Position numbers and translations under genes: made by a program. Shown here piece by piece: positions 1-6,719 of a DNA stretch of 25,339 bases. Under the pieces are notes generated by a model, which had not been told where the DNA came from, searched no databases, and saw nothing but the letters and a program-made list of their open reading frames with translations. Positions within the stretch are counted from its first letter, which is position 1. The number at the start of each line of letters is the position of its first letter. Source of the stretch: a virus; the IMG/VR virus record IMGVR_UViG_3300029813_000149, positions 1-25,339 of that record. One strand, given 5' to 3'.

Positions 1-755
1 ATGGGATCAGTATCATCATCATTTGTAGAGCAGCGTAAAACTTTCTTTTGTTTCAGCAAATAAATATCAAGAAGTCTTACCCTCGGTCTGAATTCTTCTC
101 GCTGGCCCCCACCACCTTCTGATATATCATGTGCCTTGTCTCTCTTGTCTATAGTTTGCTTATCAACCTCCTCAAATTTGCCTTTATTACCTGGAAACAT
201 TGCTTCTGCTTCATCAACAGTCGTATAAAAAAAATTGCCTTCGAACTGACTGCCTTCATCATCGGACGCGGTCATGTCCTGTACCCAATCATCAAGAGAA
301 ACATAAGCAGCAAAAGTCTTGCCACTTTGATAAGTCTCACCGCCCCTTTCTATATTTTCGAGGTTCAAGCCTGTCTTGATAACGCCCTGGCATATAATGC
401 CCCCCATGACCGCCATTTGAAGTGTATCACCAAGCTTCATATCCTCAAGGAATTGATTGCCGCTGATTTCGGTGCGGGTGCATATTTCTTTAAGTTGTGG
501 ATAATCTGTCGTCACTTCCGCTTGTGGACACTGAGCAGCCAGTCTCTGCATGTAGATATTGATTGCCAGCTCGAGCAGGTTAATAGGCACTTTATCATCC
601 GCCCCATTGTTCGAATAATGATTGCCGACAAGCTGGCGTAATATCTCAAGCCTGTTATTGCGATAAACTTCCATGCACTTTCGGCTGTAACCAACAGCCT
701 TCGAAAGCTGCTCGATGTCGATGTCAGTCGAACTTTTAGAATTAAACGCCACCAT
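1..755 (-). CDS. Portal-like protein, N-terminal part (runs off left edge)
   Basis: This is an open frame from an ATG at 755 to the left edge, 251 codons without a stop, so the gene is partial. It lies downstream of the terminase large subunit on the same strand, where the portal gene usually sits. The N-terminal ~100 residues are helical (YRNNRLEILRQLVG, NLLELAINIYMQRLAAQCPQ). Then come a hydrophobic stretch (MAVMGGIICQGVIKTGL) and a segment AAYVSLDDWVQDMTA, which resembles the 'D-D-x-V-x-D-M-T-A' region of portal proteins that form the head's DNA entry ring. No clear Shine-Dalgarno precedes the ATG. An upstream ATG at 768 is in another frame. Portal identity is inferred from pattern and position; another head protein is possible. 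Confidence 0.7.
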   Translation of the reverse strand, partial: MVAFNSKSSTDIDIEQLSKAVGYSRKCMEVYRNNRLEILRQLVGNHYSNNGADDKVPINLLELAINIYMQRLAAQCPQAEVTTDYPQLKEICTRTEISGNQFLEDMKLGDTLQMAVMGGIICQGVIKTGLNLENIERGGETYQSGKTFAAYVSLDDWVQDMTASDDEGSQFEGNFFYTTVDEAEAMFPGNKGKFEEVDKQTIDKRDKAHDISEGGGGQREEFRPRVRLLDIYLLKQKKVLRCSTNDDDTDP

Positions 756-780
756 CGTTTGTCACCATGTATATACGCTT

Positions 781-807
781 AAGTAATATACTTAAAGTAA
801 CATACTT
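781..807. promoter_or_regulatory. Two tandem 13-bp palindromes, possible operator
   Basis: Two copies of AAGTA-N3-TACTT lie at 781-793 and 795-807, with centres ATA and ACA and start-to-start spacing of 14 bp. They sit between the portal-like gene (start 755) and the stop of the 47-aa gene (807), where there is no obvious ribosome binding site. Perfect 5-bp arms and tandem arrangement suit binding of a small dimeric helix-turn-helix protein. The function is inferred. Confidence 0.4.
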
Positions 808-950
808 TACTTCTTGCCCTTCTTTTTTCTTCGCCGCGGACGCCATCCTTCGTTGACCATTGTGCCGTAAACAAAATCATCAGCTCGCTCACCTTTCAAG
901 CCCCGCCTTCTGGCTATCCTGCGTAATTCTCTTTCACGTTCCTTTGGCAT
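807..950 (-). CDS. Small basic protein between terminase and portal (47 aa)
   Basis: The frame starts at ATG 950 and ends with TAA at 807-809. It begins MPKERERELRRIARRRG and ends PRRRKKKGKK, so it is very rich in Lys and Arg; a Trp (GW) lies near the tail. It fills the gap between TerL and the portal-like gene in the same direction. No Shine-Dalgarno is seen, and the ATG follows directly after the T-run of a terminator, so expression would need readthrough or leaderless translation. The charge suggests nucleic-acid binding, but no family is recognised. Confidence 0.45.
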   Translation of the reverse strand: MPKERERELRRIARRRGLKGERADDFVYGTMVNEGWRPRRRKKKGKK

Positions 951-952
951 AA

Positions 953-988
953 TAAAAAAAGCCGCATGGGTGTATGGCCCCATACGGC
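953..988 (-). terminator. Rho-independent terminator after terminase gene
   Basis: On the minus strand a 10-bp stem (arms 979-988 and 961-970, one mismatch, 8-nt loop) is followed by an uninterrupted T-run (plus-strand A's, 954-960). It lies about 75 bp downstream of the terminase stop. This is a textbook intrinsic terminator, or a partial terminator or attenuator ahead of the 47-aa and portal-like genes. Confidence 0.8.
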
Positions 989-1063
989 TTTCAATTTCTC
1001 AGCTCGAGCTAAGTTCACTATATAATCATATTTCGGTTAAAGCAAGCAAAAAAAATAAAAAAC

Positions 1064-2965
1064 TCACCATTCCTTCTTTTTTTGCTCTTTTTGCACCGCT
1101 TCGCGTTTTCTCGCAGCCCAACAATGTCTTGGTTCGTTCCCGGGTACATCTAAAAGATTTTTCGGACCAAGCAGCTCTAAACACTTATTAGCACAGGCAT
1201 CAGCCACACAACGATCACCATGACTATCGCCGGCCCCGGATGGATCAACCGACTTAACGGCCGTTGAATGCTCTATCTTGTTTCCGGTAGTAAAAATGTA
1301 AGCGAGACACTCCTGATTGGCCTCATGACTACGCTGAATAAACGATTTTTCTTTCAAAGCCCTCCGATATTTCCCGAAAATAGCCTTCTTCTCTCGCGGA
1401 TTCAAGAAGACACCAGGCTTATCTGAAACTTTCTTTTTCAGTCCAACCTCATCCCGCCTGAAATAAATATTCCGATATCCAAGTGATATCAGTTCATCGC
1501 AATACGTTCTGCCCGGGCCGGCACCATCGGGCACCTCGAAAGCATTGTTAAACCATTTATTCAAAGCCATTCCAACCTTAGCAAATGCTTCCGGCTTGAT
1601 CCAGGGATCAACATACTCAGCTATTTTCTCACCGGTCCGCAAATTAACATATGTTCTGGCTGAATTACTCGCCCCGGTACCGGCCGATATATCCACGCCG
1701 ACACCGACTTGCAGATCCATAAGAAATCTTCCGTACATATCCGGATGGACCCACAATTTCAGCGGACCGTTTTTGCCCTCAATAAATTCGAGTGCATCCA
1801 GACTGTCCTCATCAAACTCAAGCATGCCTTCGTGAAACGGCGGCCGTACATCTTCTATCTCAATCTCCTGAATCATCGGGCCGTCAAAAAACTGAAAATC
1901 AGAAGCAAACGGATCTATGTCGAGCTCCTGTGCAATCTCCATCGGGTGAACAGCCCGGGCGCATTCGTTGTCATACCAGGGAGAACGAAGTTTGCCATCG
2001 AGTATGAAAGGATAATCGTCAGGGAAGTTATATTTTATTTCGCCGATGGCAACTACACCGCGAAAATTTTTATCACACATGATTAGTTTTTTGTTTTCGG
2101 AGTAATACAGTCCGCGGTTGTTTGTAGGGTGTAGTGACCAGTGCAGAACCAATTTGCTTATAGAGCCCTGGCTTAATCTGTAAAAGGCCGTGCCGGCCCC
2201 GTGATGTGTCGAATTGAAAAGCCGGCAGCGAGTAACGTCTCTTGTCGATGCAAGCATAGCATGACCATCAGGGACCGCCGCGAACTCATCTGGAAACATC
2301 GCCGTACAACGGCCGCCTCGCGCTGTATCGCTCGTTGTCGTACAGCCATCTATCGTAGCATCGTTATCGTAATTTTTTATATGAAGATGAACGTAATTTC
2401 GTTCGGGCTGCAGAAACCCGGGTAAATGATCCAAAGCAAACAATATCTTCCAGAACAGACTATCCGGGTCCTCATCCTTGTCAACCAGATCCTCATTCCT
2501 CGAGAGAAGCCGGAAAGCCGCGTAAGGGCGAAACATAAACATCCACAAAAATACAACCAGGTACATCCACGTTGCACCCATAGCCCTGGATTTCTCGGTA
2601 AGCTGGTCATAACCTTCCTCAATAGCGATCCTGATTCTGTCAAAAGCCACATCCTGATATTCGTAAGTAATGAATGGTATCTCGGGGATTTTGTATGGTA
2701 CCAGCCGGGGATCGTAGGTGAAGACAAATGTGTTGACGAAAAACAGAATGTCCCTGGAACACATTATCCAGAACTGCTCGGCATAGTCCTCGCTCTCGAG
2801 TGCTAACTCAAGACACTTCTTCCGAAACAGTAGATTACCCCGCCTTGTCTTGTAACCCGGGATGTTCTGAATCGCCCAGCTGTAAAATGGGTACTTGCTC
2901 TGGATCTCCTTCGCACTCCTCGAGTAATCGGTCAAGGAGGCTAAAAGTTGTTCGACCATCATCAT
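1064..2965 (-). CDS. terL: Phage terminase large subunit
   Basis: This is the ATP-driven DNA-packaging motor with a headful or end-cutting nuclease. The Walker A-like loop EKSRAMGATW is at about 124-133 (the KSRxxGxT form typical of TerL), and Walker B TAMFPDEFAA with its acidic pair is at 221-230. The C-terminal RuvC/RNase H-type nuclease begins at GVGVDISAG (Asp about 425), with a later acidic cluster DPSGAGDSHGDRCVAD near 585-600. At 633 aa it is on the long side for TerL. The chosen start (ATG 2965, first of three consecutive Met) is preceded by GGAAG at suitable spacing but overlaps the upstream gene by 131 bp. The next in-frame Met is near residue 68, inside what looks like conserved sequence, so the long start is favoured. 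Confidence 0.93.
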   Translation of the reverse strand: MMMVEQLLASLTDYSRSAKEIQSKYPFYSWAIQNIPGYKTRRGNLLFRKKCLELALESEDYAEQFWIMCSRDILFFVNTFVFTYDPRLVPYKIPEIPFITYEYQDVAFDRIRIAIEEGYDQLTEKSRAMGATWMYLVVFLWMFMFRPYAAFRLLSRNEDLVDKDEDPDSLFWKILFALDHLPGFLQPERNYVHLHIKNYDNDATIDGCTTTSDTARGGRCTAMFPDEFAAVPDGHAMLASTRDVTRCRLFNSTHHGAGTAFYRLSQGSISKLVLHWSLHPTNNRGLYYSENKKLIMCDKNFRGVVAIGEIKYNFPDDYPFILDGKLRSPWYDNECARAVHPMEIAQELDIDPFASDFQFFDGPMIQEIEIEDVRPPFHEGMLEFDEDSLDALEFIEGKNGPLKLWVHPDMYGRFLMDLQVGVGVDISAGTGASNSARTYVNLRTGEKIAEYVDPWIKPEAFAKVGMALNKWFNNAFEVPDGAGPGRTYCDELISLGYRNIYFRRDEVGLKKKVSDKPGVFLNPREKKAIFGKYRRALKEKSFIQRSHEANQECLAYIFTTGNKIEHSTAVKSVDPSGAGDSHGDRCVADACANKCLELLGPKNLLDVPGNEPRHCWAARKREAVQKEQKKKEW

Positions 2966-3569
2966 GTGCTTTATCTTCCATTTTCTGCATAACGCTTTTG
3001 GATGGTATCAGCCGGGAATAGACCTTTGTGAAAAACTCCGCCATCGCCGCCGTGCTGGACCTGTGGTATTGAAGATGTGCCCATGCACCAGGACTCGGAG
3101 CATCCTCCGGTTTGACATCGGCCACCATCAGGTGATTGTATATCCAGTTGATATCGCTGATTGTATCTATCTTGCCATCCCACTTCGTGAAATCAGACTT
3201 TAATGCTGTGGCTTTCAAAATACCCTTGCCGCCTGTGGCCTTTGACGCCGACTGCAGGGAGCTCTCGGATATCACCGGGCCCGGGATCACAACATCCTGA
3301 CCTTTGCTCCGCTGCAATAAAAACTTGTCGATCATTATCTGAGCCATCTGGTGAGCGAGTTCATGATAGTGATAATTTTCAACATCCGTACATATCAATC
3401 TCAGGCTCCGCTTTATAGCCAGGAATGCTCGCTTGGCCTCCTCATCGTGATATGTGCTGAGCTTCGTGACCCATTCACGAGTATCGGTTTCATAGAATTT
3501 GCCTATCCCCCTGCTCCTCAATTCCAGCTCCGTATATTTGCCTTTGGTTTTTTCTTCGTTTTCGTTCAT
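2835..3569 (-). CDS. Protein in terminase small-subunit position
   Basis: A 244-aa soluble protein, the first gene of the minus-strand packaging operon, whose last 131 bp overlap terL in another frame. Central features are AHQMAQIMIDKFLLQRSKGQ, mostly helical, and a conserved-looking segment DTISDINWIYNHLMVADV with PSPGAWAHLQY after it. Position directly before terL suggests it recognises packaging DNA as TerS, but I see no clear helix-turn-helix and no named family. No strong ribosome binding site precedes ATG 3569. A promoter lies about 290 bp upstream, leaving a long leader with a perfect palindrome. Confidence 0.75.
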   Translation of the reverse strand: MNENEEKTKGKYTELELRSRGIGKFYETDTREWVTKLSTYHDEEAKRAFLAIKRSLRLICTDVENYHYHELAHQMAQIMIDKFLLQRSKGQDVVIPGPVISESSLQSASKATGGKGILKATALKSDFTKWDGKIDTISDINWIYNHLMVADVKPEDAPSPGAWAHLQYHRSSTAAMAEFFTKVYSRLIPSKSVMQKMEDKAHDDGRTTFSLLDRLLEECEGDPEQVPILQLGDSEHPGLQDKAG

Positions 3570-3676
3570 ACGCCAGTCAAGGAATAAGGACTTACGTCAA
3601 TTTTAACCGTTTTTGGCCCAATTTGGCCTTGCTCACCGCCGTTTCCAGCCAAAAATCGCCGGTGCTGATCGCAATT

Positions 3677-3703
3677 CTATCCTGCATACTGTATGCAGGA
3701 TAG
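3677..3703. promoter_or_regulatory. Perfect 27-bp palindrome
   Basis: Arms CTATCCTGCATAC (3677-3689) and GTATGCAGGATAG (3691-3703) are exact reverse complements around a single T. The palindrome lies in the leader of the packaging operon, between its predicted start of transcription (~3849) and the first gene (3569). It could be a repressor operator or, as RNA, a hairpin with an 11-bp stem. No second copy was seen in the window. Confidence 0.6.
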
Positions 3704-3855
3704 ACCCCGATCCCAACTCAGTATCCACGATTCCAGCTCCAATCCAGACGAAATCCAAACCTATTCTCGATATTTCCGAACCGTAATTCATAATACCATC
3801 ATTCCCGCTTCAAAAACGCCGGTGCCGAATTTCCAAAATATCAACACTTTTCCAC

Positions 3856-3883
3856 ACTATACAACATCGGCCATAAAAGTCAA
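3856..3883 (-). promoter_or_regulatory. Sigma70-type promoter of packaging operon
   Basis: On the minus strand, TTGACT (3878-3883) and TATAGT (3856-3861) are separated by 16 bp. Transcription would start near 3849 and run into the TerS-position gene, terL and onward. The hexamers are each close to consensus. Confidence 0.65.
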
Positions 3884-4078
3884 ATTTTATTCGCCCAATT
3901 TTCCGGACTACCACCCTATCTTTTCAAATTTCATTCTACGTCCGGAGGGGTAAGTAAGGTACCAGCGACGACGGGGGGCGGGGGCGTGGTAACATCTGAC
4001 CGACCGACCTCGCTTTTTTTTTCGTGCCCGCTCCGCTCCACGTCCTCGCCACCTACCACCACTCCACCCACTACATCA

Positions 4079-4100
4079 CTCGCTATGGCCTCGCTATGGC
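4079..4100. repeat. Perfect tandem 11-bp direct repeat
   Basis: CTCGCTATGGC occurs twice back to back (4079-4089 and 4090-4100) in the divergent intergenic region. It could be a protein-binding pair; two copies only. Confidence 0.45.
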
Positions 4101-4318
4101 AACGATACGCCCTCGATAGCTGTCAATGAGCGGACACTCACTGACACCAAGCTCCACGCCAGCAGGATGCAGCCCCACCAGCCATAAGACAGAACCGAAC
4201 CACCAGTACACAGGATAAGGCCTGTTTTCGCCCGATTAAGAGCCGCCCCTTCACCTTTTCCCTGTTTCCCTTGTTCTTGCCTATCTTAACGCTATTTCCT
4301 TGGCAGCGAGTTGGAGTA

Positions 4319-4342
4319 CTTCCTGGAAGTCTTCCTGGAAGC
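4319..4342. repeat. Tandem 12-bp repeat, each unit a palindrome
   Basis: Two adjacent units each begin CTTCCTGGAAG, itself a perfect palindrome (CTTCC-T-GGAAG), spaced 12 bp apart. They lie about 125 bp upstream of the plus-strand promoter at 4465, a plausible tandem operator. Confidence 0.45.
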
Positions 4343-4411
4343 GCAGCTGCACACCTGACGGCCAGCCCATCCCAGGCACAGACGCTTATGCAGAGTCTTG
4401 AGGCAATGGCT

Positions 4412-4446
4412 GTTTCCGGCCTTTTGGCCTCTGAAAGTTTTTTTCA
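4412..4446 (+). terminator. Weak terminator-like hairpin before the plus promoter
   Basis: GGCC-TTTT-GGCC extended by TTTC/GAAA across an internal loop is followed by eight T's (4438-4445) and further T-rich DNA. It would insulate the promoter at 4465 from upstream transcription. The stem is short and imperfect. Confidence 0.35.
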
Positions 4447-4464
4447 CTTTTTTTTATTTTTCTC

Positions 4465-4492
4465 TTGACTTCTGTCAACGAGGGTGTATCAT
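4465..4492 (+). promoter_or_regulatory. Promoter of plus-strand cluster with overlapping inverted repeat
   Basis: TTGACT (4465-4470) and TATCAT (4487-4492) are 16 bp apart. The -35 box is one arm of an inverted repeat TTGAC-TTCT-GTCAA (4465-4478), which may be an operator. The first gene starts at 4524. Confidence 0.6.
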
Positions 4493-4523
4493 TTACATAG
4501 AAAGGTTAAACGATAAAACCCAA

Positions 4524-4766
4524 ATGGAACGCAAGAAGACACAGAGAAGTCCTGAACACATCATCAAGCTGTATGACTGGCTGTGGCTCAGAGCCAAGAA
4601 GGATAATAAGCACACGCACCTATTGGTACTCACACTCAACATCAAGACTTACTCTCTGACTGAACGCTGTATCCTGCTGCTCGCTCCGCAAATGCTGCGA
4701 ATCCGCCGAATCATTAACACCCCTGCGTTTCGTAAAGCTGTCTTGGAAATTATTACCTCAAACTGA
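4524..4766 (+). CDS. Hypothetical protein (80 aa), first gene of plus cluster
   Basis: The ATG at 4524 (MERKKTQRSPEH) is chosen because it lies about 25 nt after the predicted transcription start; longer in-frame starts would begin upstream of the promoter. The protein is basic, with a helical aromatic segment (IIKLYDWLWLRAKKD) and Leu-rich middle. Its stop is followed at once by the ribosome binding site of the next gene. Spacing from AAAGG (4501) to the ATG is long, so the start is uncertain. No family is recognised. Confidence 0.55.
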   Translation: MERKKTQRSPEHIIKLYDWLWLRAKKDNKHTHLLVLTLNIKTYSLTERCILLLAPQMLRIRRIINTPAFRKAVLEIITSN

Positions 4767-4779
4767 AAGGAGAACACAA

Positions 4780-5136
4780 ATGTTTAATGTAAAACACGCC
4801 CACAAATCAACGGTATGCCATTATCAAATAATCACTGTAACTCTCGCTAATGGCCAAATATTTCTTCTAAGAATAAGCCGCCAAACTCGACTCCAAAAAG
4901 GACACCTTACGCTTTCATCATTTGTATCAGAGTTGCGGCGAGCGTTGCTTGAACAGGCTGTTGTAAAGAAAATCACAGACGAAAACCGCAAAAAAGCAGC
5001 TAAGTATTTAGCTGACTATGTTAGCACCGAGGTTGAACGTAGTATGAAGATTGAAGGTTTTGGAGCGTGGGATACAGGAGATATGCAGGGTTGGATTGAG
5101 TCCGGCCTTGAAGCTTATGAACACGACCATAGATAA
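4780..5136 (+). CDS. Hypothetical protein (118 aa)
   Basis: ATG 4780 is preceded by a strong site TGAAAGGAGAACACAA. The N-terminal half alternates hydrophobic residues (YQIITVTLANGQIFLLRIS), which suggests a small beta sheet. The C-terminal half is helical and charged (ELRRALLEQAVVKKI, ENRKKAAKYLADYV) and ends with an acidic Asp/Glu/His tail. It is co-directional with its neighbours, with a 12-nt gap on each side. No known family is recognised. Confidence 0.7.
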   Translation: MFNVKHAHKSTVCHYQIITVTLANGQIFLLRISRQTRLQKGHLTLSSFVSELRRALLEQAVVKKITDENRKKAAKYLADYVSTEVERSMKIEGFGAWDTGDMQGWIESGLEAYEHDHR

Positions 5137-5148
5137 AGGAGAACACAG

Positions 5149-5304
5149 ATGGCTCGATACAATTTTACTATTACGATTGGAGCTGATGCTGATACGCCGG
5201 AAGAAGCCTGGCTTGAAGCTGTTACAGCGTTAGCACTTGACCCTGGGCTTATGCCAAATGAATATGAGACCGAAGAAGAAGACGAAGACCACGATGGAAT
5301 CTGA
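5149..5304 (+). CDS. Small acidic protein (51 aa)
   Basis: ATG 5149 follows AAAGGAGAACACAG, the same leader as the upstream gene. It starts MARYNFTITIGADADTPEEA, a short beta strand then a helix (WLEAVTALALDPGL), and ends in a strongly acidic tail (ETEEEDEDHDGI). Small phage proteins with a 'TPEEAWxxAV' segment are common and uncharacterised. The acidic tail is reminiscent of DNA-mimic or inhibitor proteins, but that is only an idea. Confidence 0.7.
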   Translation: MARYNFTITIGADADTPEEAWLEAVTALALDPGLMPNEYETEEEDEDHDGI

Positions 5305-5311
5305 TGGGGAG

Positions 5312-5366
5312 TAGTCGTTCCTCCGCACCGTCCGCAAAGATGTGGACGGTGTGGGGATAACGACTA
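5312..5366. other. Long imperfect stem-loop between genes
   Basis: TAGTCGTT (5312-5319) pairs with AACGACTA (5359-5366), and CACCGTCC (5326-5333) with GGACGGTG (5344-5351). CTCC pairs with GGGG-type bases in between, leaving a 10-nt loop. There is no T-run, so it is not a normal terminator. It separates the 51-aa gene from the next ribosome binding site and may be an RNA-processing or stability element. Confidence 0.55.
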
Positions 5367-5389
5367 ATTATCTGAAAGGAGCTAACAAA

Positions 5390-5596
5390 ATGCACGTTGT
5401 AGTAATTGTGGATGGTGGACAGTGCTTCCTGCCTGACTGTTGCAAGAACAATCAGAAAGCAGCAGAAGCATTTGCACAAGACATTATGGATAGGTACGGT
5501 AATACAGAGTATTTCGATGAGAAGGCAATCGAATACCACAAGGTCAATTCGTGGTGGTGGAGACTCCTTCATTGGTTGAGGGCATTTCCGAAATGA
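5390..5596 (+). CDS. Hypothetical protein (68 aa)
   Basis: ATG 5390 is chosen because TGAAAGGAGCTAACAAA lies directly before it; an upstream in-frame start falls inside the stem-loop. It starts MHVVVIVDGGQCFLPDCC, with three Cys in the first 18 residues. A helix follows (KAAEAFAQDIMDRY), and the C-terminus is Trp-rich (SWWWRLLHWLRAFPK), possibly membrane-associating. Its stop overlaps the next start as ATGA at 5593-5596. No family is recognised. Confidence 0.65.
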   Translation: MHVVVIVDGGQCFLPDCCKNNQKAAEAFAQDIMDRYGNTEYFDEKAIEYHKVNSWWWRLLHWLRAFPK

Positions 5597-5802
5597 TAGT
5601 AACAGACGGTTTCACTACAATCGATTTGACGAGGCCGCAGCGAGCTCTTGATGGTAAATGGTATGTTGCAGCCAAAAAAAACGCACGAGGATTGACCAGG
5701 TTGCGAAAAGTCGAGGCAAGGGGTATCATAACATCCCCCCAAAACGTGGTTTATGAGCAAAAAACGAATTTGGCTAAAGAGAACAGGGCGGCAAATAAGT
5801 AG
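5593..5802 (+). CDS. Hypothetical protein (69 aa)
   Basis: The start ATG 5593 shares ATGA with the stop of the preceding gene, a typical sign of translational coupling. The protein begins MIVTDGFTTIDLTRPQRALD; a GKWYVAAKK strand and a basic stretch (RLRKVEARG) follow. It is soluble, basic and without a recognised domain. After it comes an 88-nt gap with a short GTGTCGG/CCGATAC hairpin before the next ribosome binding site. Confidence 0.6.
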   Translation: MIVTDGFTTIDLTRPQRALDGKWYVAAKKNARGLTRLRKVEARGIITSPQNVVYEQKTNLAKENRAANK

Positions 5803-5890
5803 CCTGTCTAACGAATGCTGCTGCATAGTCGGTGTCGGTGTGTGGCCGATACTCAAGCCGCCCTGTCTCACTATGAAAGGAGAATAACAA

Positions 5891-6454
5891 ATGAAAGTCG
5901 GAACAATCTGTAAGTTAAAAGTGGACTGCCTGGGTAACAAGGCAGGGACATTGGGCGTGGTCTTTTATGAGTACGACAATGGTTTCCAGGCGATATTCAA
6001 GAACGGAAACTATGATGGGTTTTCTGTTTCTGCGCATTCATTAACGAGCCAGATGCAAGCAGAGGTAGTAGGCCAAACTGAGGCGAAGTATTTTCTTGAG
6101 GAGGTCGGCTTCGAGGAATCGTTGGCTGACTATCAATTCAAAAACGTGCTGCAAGTCGCTACGGATTACCTGAGGCGTTTATTCGACATTGCTTGGAGCG
6201 AGAAGTGGCAAGAGCCAGCGGAGATTGTTGAAAAATGCGAGGTTTTTGCAGATGGTAATAGACCTGCGTATTTAAGGTTCAAAAGAAATATCAGAGCAGA
6301 TACTGTTCGGTGCTCTATGTTGTCGGAAGCCAGAGACTTTGCAGACTTCTCTCATTTTGAATACGCCGACCTGGGCAAGAGTATTCACCCACGTTGGATT
6401 CAAGCCAACATAACAATATATCCGCAGTTTGTAGTTTTTCACAAGAAACTGTAA
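5891..6454 (+). CDS. Hypothetical protein with SH3-like N-terminus (187 aa)
   Basis: A strong site (TGAAAGGAGAATAACAA) precedes ATG 5891. Residues 1-48 (MKVGTICKLKVDCLGNKAGT...NGFQAIFKNGNYDGFS) follow the pattern of small beta-barrel domains seen at the start of uncharacterised phage proteins. The region of about 62-187 is mixed alpha/beta (FLEEVGFEESLADYQFKNVLQ) and ends with aromatic strands. It is the largest unknown of the plus cluster. No catalytic motif is visible. Confidence 0.7.
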   Translation: MKVGTICKLKVDCLGNKAGTLGVVFYEYDNGFQAIFKNGNYDGFSVSAHSLTSQMQAEVVGQTEAKYFLEEVGFEESLADYQFKNVLQVATDYLRRLFDIAWSEKWQEPAEIVEKCEVFADGNRPAYLRFKRNIRADTVRCSMLSEARDFADFSHFEYADLGKSIHPRWIQANITIYPQFVVFHKKL

Positions 6455-6492
6455 GATGAGCTTGCCGCACAGTGGAATAATGTATCTGGCGT

Positions 6493-6711
6493 TTGGTGGC
6501 ACAGTTAGTTTATACGTTGTGGAAGTATGTGCCCCGCAGAGCTCATCCCACTCAGCCGAAGGTGGGTTTTTATTATGGCGATGGTAAATTGGCTGAGTGG
6601 GACAAAGAGCTGTTCGGTTTATTACATCCGAATCTTGCTGGCAAAATCAGGTGTGTGGTACAGGTAAAATTCAAAAAGGGCAAGTTAATAAAGGTATGGA
6701 ATAGAAAGTGA
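6493..6711 (+). CDS. Hypothetical protein (about 72 aa, start uncertain)
   Basis: The coding-looking part is YYGDGKLAEWDKELFGLLHP through KFKKGKLIKVWNRK at the C-terminus, a basic soluble protein. There is no ATG in frame. Possible starts are TTG 6493, GTG 6496 or GTG 6526, the last with GGAAG close in front. The frame is closed upstream by a stop at 6478. A competing short frame from ATG 6456 runs through the same DNA but looks less protein-like. The gene fills the gap between well-supported co-directional neighbours. Confidence 0.5.
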   Translation: MVAQLVYTLWKYVPRRAHPTQPKVGFYYGDGKLAEWDKELFGLLHPNLAGKIRCVVQVKFKKGKLIKVWNRK

Positions 6712-6719
6712 GGAATCGA

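Larger units (their letters stand above)
3570..4523. other. Divergent intergenic control region
   Basis: About 950 bp with no convincing gene separates the minus-strand packaging operon from the plus-strand small-gene cluster. The few open frames inside are low-complexity (Phe, Ser or Pro rich) and lack ribosome binding sites. It contains two outward promoters, a 27-bp palindrome, tandem 11- and 12-bp repeats, and a 10-bp inverted repeat at 4121-4146 (one mismatch, 6-nt loop). The part around 3960-4400 is more C/G-rich than the flanks, with a G-run at 3973-3984. It is best read as the control region, and possibly also a pac or origin site; that second role is inference only. Confidence 0.6.

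Noticed and set aside
129-641. Plus-strand frame of 170 aa
   Set aside because: It lies opposite the portal-like frame, is rich in Cys, His and Ile stretches typical of an antisense shadow, and has no ribosome binding site.
3848-3856. DnaA-box-like TTTTCCACA, and another at 495-503 (reverse of TTATCCACA)
   Set aside because: Single isolated matches, one of them inside a coding region; not enough to call an origin.
3973-3984. G-rich run as possible G-quadruplex
   Set aside because: Only two long G-runs, not four separate tracts, so intramolecular folding is poorly supported.
4271-4468. Plus-strand frame of 65 aa in the divergent region
   Set aside because: Low-complexity Ser/Ala/Phe product, upstream of the predicted promoter and crossing the repeats; no ribosome binding site.
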